From Ruminococcaceae bacterium UBA3215 (GTDB lineage Bacteria > Bacillota > Clostridia > Oscillospirales > Ruminococcaceae): DNA of 64,000 nucleotides. Made by a program: the position numbers and the translations under genes. Shown here piece by piece: positions 6,927 to 15,896 of the stretch. Position 1 is the stretch's first letter. Each line of letters begins with the position of its first letter. Where the stretch lies: NCBI GenBank assembly GCA_002363155.1, contig DEWH01000019.1, positions 1-64,000 on the forward strand. The letters run 5' to 3'. Below the pieces are notes generated by a model. That model was not told the DNA's origin and ran no database searches. It saw nothing but the letters and a program-made list of their open reading frames with translations.

Positions 6927-8237
6927 TCAGATGTAATTCCGATAGAGAGTATTTATCCCCCTGTATCCTCGCGCTTTCTTCCCGCTTGACTGGCTCACAA
7001 TGTTGTGACTGTACTCGATATTGTACTTTGTGTGATTATTTTTCAGCCACAAGTTGAAGCTCTCACGCTTGAGCGCGGTCACGCTGTTGAGGTTGCACCA
7101 GTAGCAGTACGCAGAATACAAGTCCGCTGTCGAACATTCCAGTCCGTCACCGAACTTTATGAGCTGCTCATCTTTCAGAAAGCTGATGATGTTGCAGTTA
7201 TCCTCTTTCATCTGCGCAAGGTTGTCACGGGACTTTTCGCTTATCGTGAACTTGTAATCGTTAGCGATCAGACGGCGCAGACCCTTGTATGCCCAGAGAA
7301 AAATCCCCTCTATCTCGCCGCATAATTTTTCGGCAAGATACGGGTCATTCACTCTGCCCTGCGGCACGGGTTTCGCTGACAGAATTATCAGTCTGCGTTC
7401 CCAGCCGTCAGTCTTGTCGTAGAGAGATTTCGGTGCGCCGTTGGCGAAGCACATAGCCCTGCACTTTAGTTTGACTTGTATGCCTTGCTTACCTTTCGCT
7501 TGAACAGTGATAGGCGTTTCCGCAGTCGCCAGCGATTTCAGAAAGCTCGTGTCTTTCAGACCTTCGAGGTTCATATCATCGTCGATCAGAACCATTTTGC
7601 CGACAAGGTTTGCTTTCAGAAATTTGTCTCCTGCAAGGTCGGTAATGCTGCCAAAGTAAGCTGCCTCGGAGAATATCTTGTACATCACGACACCGATGCG
7701 GGACTTGCCCTCACCGCCGTTTCCGGTGATGAACAGCATAGCCTGCGCTTTGGTGGAGTGAATGAGACAGTAGCCCATATACTCCTGCAAAGTCTTGATG
7801 TCCTCCGGTTCAAGTAGGTCGTTCAGAAATGCAATCCAGCGTTCCGGTTCGGGTGCTGTAGGATTGTAGCAAACATTCAGACGATTCCTGCATATCTTCA
7901 GTTCGTCCGGTCGGAACTCCATATCCGTCGTAAGCACACCATTGAGCAGGTGAATTTCGTCCGCGCCGCCCTCGAAGTCCGGAGCGTAGCAGATGCTCTG
8001 CAATGCTCCGGTAAGTGCATTAACCCGCTTTGCGAAATCTTTCTGCACCTGTTCGGCAAGCAGCTTGTCCGAGATCATCTTCCGCACGGTCTGAATATCC
8101 ACTGCCCCGTCTGTGTTGTAGAATTTTCCGTCAACGAATTTCATCGGTTGTTCTTTCAGAAACTCGTTACAAAACGATACTTCATACACATCTTTTCCGT
8201 TGTACCAAATACATCTGCCTTTGTTCTTTATGCCCAT
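6927..8237 (-). CDS. P4/D5-type phage-plasmid primase-helicase
   Basis: This 436-residue protein carries the D5 N-terminal-like region (residues 90-160) and a superfamily 3 helicase domain with Walker A GNGGEGKS near residue 170, Walker B-like MVLIDDD near 215 and a downstream FANGAP motif (sensor/motif C). A winged-helix-like C-terminus follows. Full P4 alpha proteins also have an N-terminal primase domain, absent here, so this is a helicase-type replication initiator. It would load at the adjacent repeat array to replicate the excised circle. It is followed by the array, preceded by xis, and is transcribed toward mobC. Confidence 0.85.
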   Translation of the reverse strand: MGIKNKGRCIWYNGKDVYEVSFCNEFLKEQPMKFVDGKFYNTDGAVDIQTVRKMISDKLLAEQVQKDFAKRVNALTGALQSICYAPDFEGGADEIHLLNGVLTTDMEFRPDELKICRNRLNVCYNPTAPEPERWIAFLNDLLEPEDIKTLQEYMGYCLIHSTKAQAMLFITGNGGEGKSRIGVVMYKIFSEAAYFGSITDLAGDKFLKANLVGKMVLIDDDMNLEGLKDTSFLKSLATAETPITVQAKGKQGIQVKLKCRAMCFANGAPKSLYDKTDGWERRLIILSAKPVPQGRVNDPYLAEKLCGEIEGIFLWAYKGLRRLIANDYKFTISEKSRDNLAQMKEDNCNIISFLKDEQLIKFGDGLECSTADLYSAYCYWCNLNSVTALKRESFNLWLKNNHTKYNIEYSHNIVSQSSGKKARGYRGINTLYRNYI

Positions 8238-8255
8238 TACGCTGTCCTTTCTTTC

Positions 8256-8282
8256 AAGGGGGTACGCATAGTGTACCCCCTT
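8256..8282 (-). promoter_or_regulatory. Hairpin in the xis-primase spacer
   Basis: AAGGGGGTAC (8256-8265) and GTACCCCCTT (8273-8282) form a perfect 10-bp stem with a 7-base loop between the stop of xis and the start of the primase gene. No T-run follows on the minus strand. It may limit translation or protect the mRNA. Confidence 0.5.
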
Positions 8283-8319
8283 TGTAATTTCGGTCGTATT
8301 CTGCCAAATTGCTTTATCA

Positions 8320-8526
8320 TCACATCTTGCCCCCGCCGATGACGACGGAGGACTTTCCGAAAACAGTCTCGTATAACGCTTCTTCGCTTATGAGAAATTT
8401 GTTGCCTGCTTTGAAGCACGGGAGCTGTCCGGTTTTACACATCTGACGTATACGGTATTCGGTTATACCCTCGATCAGACGAGCCGCCTCTCCTATGGTG
8501 AGCATTCTGCGCTTGTTGTTTTCCAT
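8320..8526 (-). CDS. xis: Excisionase-like helix-turn-helix protein
   Basis: From the ATG at 8526 the protein has 68 residues; an AGGAGG at 8535-8540 sits 8 bases upstream and decides this start over the longer frame from 8574. The sequence MLTIGEAARLIEGITEYRIRQMCKTGQLPCFKAGNKFLISEEALYE is the MerR-like winged helix of Tn916 Xis and similar excisionases. Such proteins bend attachment-site DNA and drive excision with the integrase. It is the first gene of the minus-strand element cluster xis-primase-mobC-int. Confidence 0.85.
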   Translation of the reverse strand: MENNKRRMLTIGEAARLIEGITEYRIRQMCKTGQLPCFKAGNKFLISEEALYETVFGKSSVVIGGGKM

Positions 8527-8896
8527 AATGGAATCCTCCTTGAACATACTGCTTACACGGCATTGCCGTGACATATAACTGATATATGTATCGGAGGCGG
8601 CATTCAGGGTATTTGCTTATATATATCGTCCGTGACGGCACAATTCGACAATCTTGGGTCAAGGCTATTTGGTCTTGACGGAAAAATCGGCATATTCAAT
8701 TTTCAAGGAGCCGGCACAAACGGCAATGACGTACTTTTCGTTCGTGCTTGTCTATTATTTTATCATTACAGAACGCAAAAGTCAATAGATTTTGGAAAAT
8801 TTGTCGCATTTTTGGGACAATTATTTTATTGCTCTATTTCTGTTATTTTTGCACAACAAGGGGATAATTACCTTACATCAATGTCCTTATATCAAA
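8527..8896. other. Non-coding leader of the element cluster
   Basis: About 370 bases without a believable gene. It contains AT-rich DNA around 8755-8880 and must hold the promoter for xis; I see no perfect -35/-10 pair. The ORF crossing it on the plus strand has no ribosome site and low-complexity codon use. Confidence 0.5.
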
Positions 8897-8922
8897 AACG
8901 TCCTGTTAACAGGGCGTTTTTA
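8897..8922. terminator. Bidirectional intrinsic terminator-like hairpin
   Basis: AACGTCCTG-ttaa-CAGGGCGTT is followed by TTTT on the plus strand, and the minus strand likewise continues into a GTTTTTG run. It would separate the integrative element from the surface-protein operon in both directions. Confidence 0.6.
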
Positions 8923-9018
8923 GGCTGAATCGGCACCGGATAATGACAGTTCAACGTTCGTTTCACAAATGGGAAAATTGGTATTATTTCAGCACCTTGA
9001 CCCTGCCGGGAAAAGGAC

Positions 9019-9143
9019 GAATCCGGGTCGGAAATCGGGAATTTTCTGCGTTCTGCGCCGTACAAAACGAGTGGGTAATGATATTACCCTACCTGCATAT
9101 CAAAAACGGCTCAGAGCGCGTTTTTCTTTCGGTCGGAACCACA
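9019..9143 (+). repeat. Dispersed 130-bp repeat, copy B
   Basis: Direct repeat of copy A (1113-1250): GAATCCGGGTCGGAAATCGG, the palindrome GGGTAAT-gat-ATTACCC (9073-9089), then CATATCAAAAACGGCTCAGA and a hairpin AAAACG...CGTTTTT. Relative to copy A the hairpin arms changed together (AAAAGCG/CGCTTTT to AAAACG/CGTTTT), so pairing is retained. Copies A and B bracket the rSAM cassette and the integrative element. Confidence 0.65.
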
Positions 9144-9174
9144 AAAAAAGACGCAGAGTCGAAACCCTGCGTCT
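9143..9174 (-). terminator. Terminator of the surface-protein operon
   Basis: On the minus strand AGACGCAG and CTGCGTCT form an 8-bp stem 20 bases after the stop codon of the large surface protein, followed by seven T residues. This is a textbook intrinsic terminator. Confidence 0.85.
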
Positions 9175-9192
9175 CTTTCTGTTATTCGGTTA

Positions 9193-12100
9193 TTACTTCG
9201 CCTTTACGCTTACGATATCGCTCTTGGTTACCTTAGTCCATTTGCCGTCAACATAAGCCTTGACAGCGTACTTGTAAGTTTTGCCTGTTGTAACGTTCTT
9301 AAGGCGAACTGCGTTAGCCTTTGTATCAGCGACTTTCACGAGCTTGCCGTTTACATACTTGTAAACTCTGTACTTTGTAGCTTCCGGAACCTTGTTCCAT
9401 TTCAACGTTACTGCGCCGTTCTTGGAAGTTGCCTTCACAGCGGGCTTGTAGTAAACCTTGATCGAAGCTGTGTATGCACTGCTTTCAGCGGACTCTACGC
9501 CGCCTATGGTGTACTTGAGCACATATTCAAGGTTGGTATTGTTAGCGGGATTCTTGATAAGAACCTTTGTCTTCTTTGTATCAACTACCTTTTCGAGCTT
9601 GCCGTTCTTTCTGACATAAAGGGTGTACTTTGTTGCGCCGTTTACCTTTTCCCAGCCGACAGTGATACTGCTCTTGTCGTCGTTCTGAACAGCCCACATC
9701 TTCGCCTTTGAGCTTGCGCTGTCAACGGAGGAAGATGTCGTTGTAGTAGTTGTTGTTGTCGTTGTTGTGCTCGACGGAACGGACGGAGTAAAGGAACCTG
9801 TGCTTATCCACTGTGCGGTCACTGTAAGATCGTAAGCGGGCATTGTCGCGGGGATTATCGGATCCCAGCCTTTGAAAGCGTAACCTGAACGAGTCGGTCT
9901 TGCGGGTGCTGTGATCTCGGTACCGTAATCCGCTGTGATCGGTGCAATTGTCGTTCCGCTGTTTGTAACGAATGTGATAGTGTACCGATTGATAGTCCAC
10001 TGTGCCTTGATCGTTATATCTTCGGCAGGCATAGTTTCGGGAATTTCCTTATCCCAGCCGTCAAAGGTATAGCCTGTCTTTGTGGGGTCTGCGGGAGCGG
10101 TAACTGTTGCACCGTAGTCCTTTGTAATTGCCGCTATTGCAGAACCGCCATCTGTATCAAAGGTGATAGTGTAGCTGTTTACCTGATATACCGCTGTAAG
10201 CGTGATATTGGCAGTGAGCGGTGTGTTGAAGGCATACTCCGCTGTGCCGTCCGCAGACCAGAACTTGAATGTATAACCTGTCTTTGTCGGGTCTGTTGCG
10301 GGCTTGCTTACGGTCTGGTTGTAATTGAACTGCTGCGAAGCGGGAGCGGGTGTGCCGCCGTTCGCGTCGAACTGTACGGTTATCTTGCTTCCGGTGTTTA
10401 TCACAACATTTGTCGCGGGAGATGCATTATAGTTTGCTTTCTCGGCATAGCGAACATTGTAAGTTCCTGCCGCAAGTCCGGTTACCGAAGTTCCGGTAAT
10501 GGGGGTGTACTCTGTCGCTGTGCTGAGCTTGTACTCCATAGCTGTCGTTACGTTTGTGATAGTTCCGTCTGCCTTGCCTGCTATAGTCTCGTCTGTGGAG
10601 GAGACTGCGGGAGCGGACTGCGAAGCCGGCGCGATAGTGAATGTCTTTGTTCCGCTTACTGTGTAGTTGCCGCCGTCCTTGTCGGTGATCGTCACTGTCG
10701 CTGTTCCGGCATTTGTGTTGTTGGAGTACTCAACATTATATTCACTTGCGGGAATTACCTTTGTTCCGTCCTTGACCGTAACTGTGGGTTCCTTTGCCGT
10801 GCCGTCATAGGTGAAGCTTTCCGGCGAAAGTGTTATCGTGGGGTTGTTTACTTCCTTCTGATTTATTGTTACCGCTACGCTTGCGGGTGTTGTATCATTG
10901 TGGTTAGCGTCACCGACTACCTTGTACCATACTGTGTAATCGCCCACTGCTGTTCCTGTGGGGACAGTCGCTGAGTAAGTAGTCCCCCCGTCAAGGCTGT
11001 ACTGCATTGTACCGCCTGTTGCCGAGCCACCGGTAACGAGAGCCTGTGCGGAGCCTGTGTATGTGAGTTCGCTCGCTGTGGGATCCGTAACTGTCGGGTC
11101 AGCCTTGTTCACTGTCAGCGTTGAGGAAACTTCTGCGCCTGCCGCGTGGGTATCCGAAGCGGCTGTGCTGACCTTAACGGTAAACGTACCGCACTTCGTG
11201 ACAGTTAGTTTTTTTGTCGTCGCATCAAATGTTCCAGTACCGGTGCCGTTTTCCACGCTGTAGGTCGCCTCGCCTGCACCATCAGGAATTGTGAACATAC
11301 CCTCCACAGGAATGGCGATTCCGTCGGAGGAATAGGTGACCTCCTTATCTGTCGCTGTGATCGTCACAGGAGTCAAGCCTGTTTTATCAAAGGTATAAGA
11401 GATTGACAGTGTACCGTCCTGATTCTTTGTAACAGTTGCCGTCTGCCCGTTCACAGTTGCCGTGGTATTATCAGCAAAGACATAGTTATCCGCCGCTGCA
11501 GCGGTCACCGTAGCCTTGTAAATCGTCGCATAAGCCGCGTTGCTGTCCTGCGGATCCCAAGTAATCGCACCTTCACCGTTTAGTGTAACATTCTCGGTGT
11601 CCGTCGTTGCTGTAGTGTCAAGCACAGAGTTCGCCTCAGGAGTATCAATGCCGCTAACTGCTACGCTGCTGATGCTGATAGGAGCAATAGTATAGCTCTT
11701 TTCAGCAGTAGCCTCACCCAAGGTGACCTTTGCGGTATAGGTGCCTGCGTTCACGGGAACGGAATCGAGTTTTGTCTCATCGGAGTAATACTCAATTTCG
11801 AACTCGTCGCCACCGTGGGCAACGCCGTTTACTGCAAGCGTTGCGCCGTGGGGCAGAGTATCATAAGTCACATCTTCCGCATTAATAGTCAGTGTGAACT
11901 TATTCTCAGTATAGTTGCAGCCTGCCGCCGAGCAGGTTCCGGTCAAGGTGTTGCCGGATGCCTCATAGCTCATGCTGTGGGTATGTGCCATTACATGGGC
12001 ATACTGAACATTCTGAATGCTGTTGTTCTGAACATCGAGTTTTCTGTGAGCAGCATAATCGTTGCAGGGGAGCAGATTATCTGCACTTGCACCCGTGCTG

Positions 12101-14109
12101 ATAACCATGCCTTCGCCAATTGTCAGATTTATCGTGTCCTTAAGCTTGCTCGTGCCGATTGCGCTGGCGTCTGTTCCGCCGTTTGCCGTAACATCGCCGC
12201 CGGTAATGCTGATAGTGCCGCTGCCGCCGTATGTGTCGTCTGCGTCAAGCATACTGCCGCCGATGCCGGTGCCTTCGCTGCCGCCGTTGGCGATAACCGT
12301 GCCGCCGCTAATCGTGATTGTGCCGCCGGCGCAGCCTCTATTGCTATAGACCTCTCCAGAGTATTTACCGATACCGCCGCCACCGATGCCTGCTGCCTTA
12401 CCATTGCCGTTGGCTGTGACTGTGCCGCCTTTAATGGTGATATTTCCACCAGCCTCGCCGCTCCATATCGCCGCATTACCGCCGATGCCTGCCGCCTGTT
12501 CGCCGCCTGTGGCTACAACAGTACCGTTGTTGATCGTGATTATGTTGTCCCATGTTCCGCCGGAGCCGCCGATGCCCGGCATATACTTTCCACCGGTGGC
12601 GGTCACATCTCCGCCGTTTATGGTGATCTTACCGCCGAACATATCTCTGCCGCCGCCTATTCCGGCACCGCCGCCTTCACCGTCCTTGCTTAAGCCGCCT
12701 TTTGCTGTGATATTGCCGCCATAGATAGTCACTATTTCGCAATCGCCATTATCACCGCCGCCGATACCGGCACCGCCTCCATTGCCTGTAGCATTCACGG
12801 TGCCGCCGTTGATTATGATCGTACCGCTGGGGCCATGGTTGTAGTTACCGCCTATACCGGCACCGTCATAGCGGCTGTTGGCGATAACCGTGCCGCCGTT
12901 GATGATGACCGTACCGTTTTGCCCTTGTCCCGACCCATTTCCGCCGATACCTGCATTTCCCATGTAGCCGCCGTTGGCTGTAACCTTGCCGCCGTTAATG
13001 GTAATGGTACCGGCCTTTTGGTTTGTTTCTTGAGTGCCGATGCCAGCGTAATAATAATCGGCGGTGATGTTCAGAGCGCCGGCGTTTTCGCCCTCGCTCT
13101 GTGCGTAGATGTTCAGGGTGTTTCCGCCGGTCACGGTGATGCCCTTACTTGTCAGGGTCTTGCCGTCCATAAGGATAAGGTTCGCCGTGCCGTTTACGGT
13201 GATGCGGTTGTTGTTGGTAAGGGTTTCGTTAACCACATACCACTTGCCGTCCTCAAAGGTGGTAGTAGAATTGGTGACGGGAATGTAATCAGAACACTCT
13301 GTGTCAGTAAATGTTACCTCGTGGGTAGTTTCATTAACCGCTGGGTTCCTGTAGGTGACGGGAGCGGGAGTGTTGTCTTCAATCGTAAACTTCCAGCTAT
13401 CATCATACCAATCATACAGACAGTCTTCACTGGTATAATTTTTGCCATCGCCTACTTCAATACCTACATAGTATGTTCCGGGATTTATGCACGCAGCAAC
13501 CTCATTATTGCGATCTGCATCGCTATAGTACCTGACGGTGACTTCACCCATGCCGTTCACGCCGTCTTTAGTCGTAACCGTCGCGGTCTTTGCATTGCCG
13601 TCATAATTGAGGGAATTCGGTGCGGTAAATGTGAAATTATTGGATTTCGGTTCTGCCCTCGAGATAAGGATATTACCAACTTCTGTACCCACCACTGCCG
13701 GGTTTTCTGGTATTCCCAAAAAATAAGAGACACGATAAGTTCCGGCGTTTGTGGGTGCAAAAACGTTTGTCAGGTCAGATGGTCCTGTATATTTAGTCCA
13801 ATCAATTGTGTTTGCGTAACTAGTTAAACAATCCACCTTCAGATACAGATCTTCTGTGCCGGAGTATGCTACACTCAATATGGGCTGTTTTGGATTGCCG
13901 TCATAAGTTTCGGGGAAATCATCACTTAACGTGATGACGGGCGCTGGGGTTTCGGCGATCGTCAGCGTGATAGTAAGCGTTCCGCTTGTATTTGACGGCA
14001 TGAGAGTGGTGTCGGCTGCACTTGCGGGTACGCTTGCCAGCGGCAGAGCCGAGGTAAGCATAGAAAGCACAAGGGCGCAGCTGATAGTTTTTTTGAATTT
14101 CATATTCAC
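9193..14109 (-). CDS. Giant secreted surface protein, 1638 residues
   Basis: A Sec signal peptide (residues 1-31, ending PASA) is followed by immunoglobulin-like MBG/YDG-type repeats (about 40-245), then a Gly-rich right-handed beta-helix-like region of repeated INGGTVTANGG-type and GAGIGGG-type units (about 350-655). More MBG/big-type domains follow (700-1230), then three InlB/Listeria-Bacteroides repeats with GYTFDGWD-like motifs (about 1235-1440), a Thr/Ser-rich linker near 1450, and two fibronectin III-like domains ending the chain (1470-1638). There is no LPXTG sortase motif and no C-terminal anchor helix. A role in adhesion or glycan/host-surface binding is inferred from the domain set. 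It lies 8 bases after the lipoprotein gene and is the last gene of its operon. Confidence 0.85.
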   Translation of the reverse strand: MNMKFKKTISCALVLSMLTSALPLASVPASAADTTLMPSNTSGTLTITLTIAETPAPVITLSDDFPETYDGNPKQPILSVAYSGTEDLYLKVDCLTSYANTIDWTKYTGPSDLTNVFAPTNAGTYRVSYFLGIPENPAVVGTEVGNILISRAEPKSNNFTFTAPNSLNYDGNAKTATVTTKDGVNGMGEVTVRYYSDADRNNEVAACINPGTYYVGIEVGDGKNYTSEDCLYDWYDDSWKFTIEDNTPAPVTYRNPAVNETTHEVTFTDTECSDYIPVTNSTTTFEDGKWYVVNETLTNNNRITVNGTANLILMDGKTLTSKGITVTGGNTLNIYAQSEGENAGALNITADYYYAGIGTQETNQKAGTITINGGKVTANGGYMGNAGIGGNGSGQGQNGTVIINGGTVIANSRYDGAGIGGNYNHGPSGTIIINGGTVNATGNGGGAGIGGGDNGDCEIVTIYGGNITAKGGLSKDGEGGGAGIGGGRDMFGGKITINGGDVTATGGKYMPGIGGSGGTWDNIITINNGTVVATGGEQAAGIGGNAAIWSGEAGGNITIKGGTVTANGNGKAAGIGGGGIGKYSGEVYSNRGCAGGTITISGGTVIANGGSEGTGIGGSMLDADDTYGGSGTISITGGDVTANGGTDASAIGTSKLKDTINLTIGEGMVISTGASADNLLPCNDYAAHRKLDVQNNSIQNVQYAHVMAHTHSMSYEASGNTLTGTCSAAGCNYTENKFTLTINAEDVTYDTLPHGATLAVNGVAHGGDEFEIEYYSDETKLDSVPVNAGTYTAKVTLGEATAEKSYTIAPISISSVAVSGIDTPEANSVLDTTATTDTENVTLNGEGAITWDPQDSNAAYATIYKATVTAAAADNYVFADNTTATVNGQTATVTKNQDGTLSISYTFDKTGLTPVTITATDKEVTYSSDGIAIPVEGMFTIPDGAGEATYSVENGTGTGTFDATTKKLTVTKCGTFTVKVSTAASDTHAAGAEVSSTLTVNKADPTVTDPTASELTYTGSAQALVTGGSATGGTMQYSLDGGTTYSATVPTGTAVGDYTVWYKVVGDANHNDTTPASVAVTINQKEVNNPTITLSPESFTYDGTAKEPTVTVKDGTKVIPASEYNVEYSNNTNAGTATVTITDKDGGNYTVSGTKTFTIAPASQSAPAVSSTDETIAGKADGTITNVTTAMEYKLSTATEYTPITGTSVTGLAAGTYNVRYAEKANYNASPATNVVINTGSKITVQFDANGGTPAPASQQFNYNQTVSKPATDPTKTGYTFKFWSADGTAEYAFNTPLTANITLTAVYQVNSYTITFDTDGGSAIAAITKDYGATVTAPADPTKTGYTFDGWDKEIPETMPAEDITIKAQWTINRYTITFVTNSGTTIAPITADYGTEITAPARPTRSGYAFKGWDPIIPATMPAYDLTVTAQWISTGSFTPSVPSSTTTTTTTTTTTSSSVDSASSKAKMWAVQNDDKSSITVGWEKVNGATKYTLYVRKNGKLEKVVDTKKTKVLIKNPANNTNLEYVLKYTIGGVESAESSAYTASIKVYYKPAVKATSKNGAVTLKWNKVPEATKYRVYKYVNGKLVKVADTKANAVRLKNVTTGKTYKYAVKAYVDGKWTKVTKSDIVSVKAK

Positions 14110-14117
14110 ACCTCTTG

Positions 14118-14552
14118 TTAATTTACTTTGATTGTGAGTTGTATTTCCGCTCCGTTGAGCGGGGTCTTGTCGTTCAGTGTAAAGCAGTCGTAATGCAGTA
14201 CCGCGTCATATTCGCCCTTTTCAGGCGCACGGGTCAGCGTGAGTTTTTTCACTGCATATCCCGGCTCGATATAGTCGCTTGTCCAAAGCGTTTCGCTGTT
14301 TATGATAAGCGACAGGACGAAATAACAATCATTGGTCTGCGGGTTTTTAAGGTTCACTTTCTGTGACAGCGAACCTGCCTTGAATGAAAGGCTTTCGTAG
14401 CCCGGAATGTCGATACTGCCGCTGTCCGAGGGCGCAGCCGCCGCAAAGCGTTCAACTTTGTCGCCCGTGGGTTCGGGTGAACAGCCGCAGAACATACACA
14501 CGCACAGCATTACTGCGAGAAAAGCCGCGAGGATATTCGGTTTTCGGTTCAT
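14118..14552 (-). CDS. Small surface lipoprotein
   Basis: A 144-residue protein with a lipoprotein signal: hydrophobic stretch then CMFCGC, so lipidation is expected at the Cys at about residue 24. The mature part has a beta-sandwich look (ESLSFKAGSLSQKVNLKNP, CYFVLSLII, EIQLTIKVN) and resembles small envelope lipoproteins common in Clostridia. It is encoded between the secreted protein and the giant surface protein with an 8-base gap to the latter, so the three are probably exported together. It may anchor or chaperone the giant protein; this is inference from order only. Confidence 0.75.
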   Translation of the reverse strand: MNRKPNILAAFLAVMLCVCMFCGCSPEPTGDKVERFAAAAPSDSGSIDIPGYESLSFKAGSLSQKVNLKNPQTNDCYFVLSLIINSETLWTSDYIEPGYAVKKLTLTRAPEKGEYDAVLHYDCFTLNDKTPLNGAEIQLTIKVN

Positions 14553-14625
14553 AGGCTCACGACCTTTCTGTATCTCGCCCCCACCGAGCTACACTACTCA
14601 GCTCGGTAGAGAAAAACATCTCTAA

Positions 14626-15405
14626 TTAGTTGTTTGAAACTGTGAACCAAATGCTGTTAACGTCTCCTGCATTGTGGCATTCATACACTTCTGCCCATGC
14701 ATCACCATTAGCAATATCCACTAAATTACTGTGTTGACCTGTTCTCCCATGGCTATCAATCCACTTATACTGTCCGCCTTCGAGTGCATATATGCATACA
14801 TATCCGGGAGCATTGGCACTTGTTTTCTCTGCATCTGCAGCAGCCTTTGCATCTGTCTGCGATACCGAAACAAAGTTTGCTGGCACGACGTACTCACCCT
14901 CGGCATTACCATACCAAGCTTGTTTACTGAAACCCAACGGATAAACAATAGCGGCATCCTCCACCTTCGCCGTAAAGGTCACAGTATCCTGATATGTGCC
15001 AGCGGGTTTGGTGCTGTAATCCGCAACATCAATGCCGATAGCCTGTGTTGCACCTGTCGAAAGCTGTTCTTTCGTGAACTCCCACGAGGTAGCAGCATCG
15101 CCCTTTTCTGTTGAGCCGTTGTTTAAGGTGTAGCTTACGGTAATTTCGCCGGATTTGAGATTCCACGAATTAGCGGAAGCCGCTGAAACTGTAAGCTTCT
15201 TTCCGTCTGCAAGTGTTCCGCTTGCCGAGATGTTGCCTATGCTGTTCCAGCCGCTGTTTGCTACGGTAAGCGAAGAGGGGATAGTGATTGTGTAAGTGCT
15301 TGTGTCTCCTTCAGCACTCGCCGGTATGCTCATTCCGGTGAAGCACGATGCTATCATGCTTGCCGACAGAGCAAGACCTAAGATCTTCTTTTTTGTCTTT
15401 GTCAT
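14626..15405 (-). CDS. Secreted beta-sandwich protein, first gene of surface operon
   Basis: Start chosen at the ATG 15405, after an AAAGGAAAA ribosome site; the frame is open upstream to a TTG at 15468, but that lies inside the terminator hairpin. The 259-residue product has a signal peptide (MTKTKKKILGLALSASMIAS..., cleaving near PASA) and a repeated-strand domain (YTITIPSSLTVANSGWNSIG, GTLADGKKLTVSAASANSW, YTLNNG) like the wall-associated WxL-like or camelysin-like proteins of Firmicutes. A C-terminal part (150-259) contains GFSKQAWYGNAEGEYVVP and a Trp/Asp-rich end. Function unknown; probably an envelope partner of the two downstream products. Confidence 0.75.
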   Translation of the reverse strand: MTKTKKKILGLALSASMIASCFTGMSIPASAEGDTSTYTITIPSSLTVANSGWNSIGNISASGTLADGKKLTVSAASANSWNLKSGEITVSYTLNNGSTEKGDAATSWEFTKEQLSTGATQAIGIDVADYSTKPAGTYQDTVTFTAKVEDAAIVYPLGFSKQAWYGNAEGEYVVPANFVSVSQTDAKAAADAEKTSANAPGYVCIYALEGGQYKWIDSHGRTGQHSNLVDIANGDAWAEVYECHNAGDVNSIWFTVSNN

Positions 15406-15466
15406 TTTTGAGTTTTCCTTTCGTTTTTTATTTTCCCACTTGCGTGGAAAGATCGGTTTATAACGC

Positions 15467-15508
15467 AAAAACGCCCGTAACCATAGTTATACCATGGTCA
15501 CGAGCGTT
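15467..15508 (-). terminator. Intrinsic terminator / attenuator before surface operon
   Basis: On the minus strand a 15-bp stem (15494-15508 with 15470-15484, all positions paired, two of them G-T) encloses a 9-base loop and is followed by TTTTT at 15467-15471. It stands about 60 bases before the start of the first surface gene and after the AAGC repeat leader, so transcription from the promoter at 15711-15739 must pass it. Whether the leader ribosome reaches it depends on the repeat number. Confidence 0.8.
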
Positions 15509-15548
15509 ATAGCCTGTATTGAATTCCGGGTATGACAAAAAGACAAAG

Positions 15549-15647
<99 letters not shown>

Positions 15648-15710
15648 TTTGTCAAGCCCTTTCCGTAAAATTTCACACAATTTTCAGATATATTGTGCTT
15701 TGTCTTTTAT

Positions 15711-15739
15711 ATTATAGCATATTTTGGTGCGGTTGTAAA
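15711..15739 (-). promoter_or_regulatory. Promoter of the repeat leader and surface operon
   Basis: On the minus strand TTTACA (15734-15739) and TATAAT (15711-15716) are 17 bases apart. The -10 context AAAATATGCTATAAT is identical to that of the small-peptide promoter at 16127-16155. A second weak candidate (TTGACA at 15648-15653, TACGCT 17 bases on) lies within the leader. Confidence 0.75.
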
Positions 15740-15751
15740 GTGTTTTGCAAA

Positions 15752-15785
15752 AAATAACCGCCCTTGTATTGACAAGAGCGGGAAA
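15752..15785 (-). terminator. Terminator of the small-peptide mRNA
   Basis: On the minus strand CCGCTCTTGT-caat-ACAAGGGCGG is followed by TTATTTTTTG. It would end the transcript that carries the 40-residue peptide, after running antisense through the whole plus-strand small RNA. Confidence 0.65.
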
Positions 15786-15797
15786 CTGTGGTATAAT
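15769..15797 (+). promoter_or_regulatory. Consensus promoter of a plus-strand small RNA
   Basis: TTGACA (15769-15774) and TATAAT (15792-15797) with exactly 17 bases between: a perfect consensus, yet no gene follows on this strand. The only product can be a short RNA that ends at the hairpin at 15851-15893. Confidence 0.85.
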
Positions 15798-15803
15798 AGC
15801 CTT

Positions 15804-15896
15804 AGCAACAGAGCAAGACGTTTGCTCTCGGAGCAGTAATTTGGGTTAAGAAATAACCACCCTTACCGTCAGAAAGCAGGGTGGTTATCTCTTTTT
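15804..15896 (+). ncRNA. About 90-nt small RNA, candidate antitoxin RNA
   Basis: Bounded by the consensus promoter at 15769-15797 and a terminator (AATAACCACCCT at 15851-15862 with AGGGTGGTTAT at 15878-15888, then CTCTTTTTATT). Near its 5' end GAGCAA and TTGCTC form a hairpin at about 15811-15828. It contains CTCGGAGCAGT, also found in the leader of the opposing peptide mRNA. It overlaps the 3' region of that mRNA in antisense, the arrangement used by Fst-like type I toxin-antitoxin loci. Confidence 0.65.

Noticed and set aside
11815..13827. Long plus-strand ORFs across the surface-protein gene
   Set aside because: They mirror the Gly-rich repeats of the real minus-strand gene and have no start signals.
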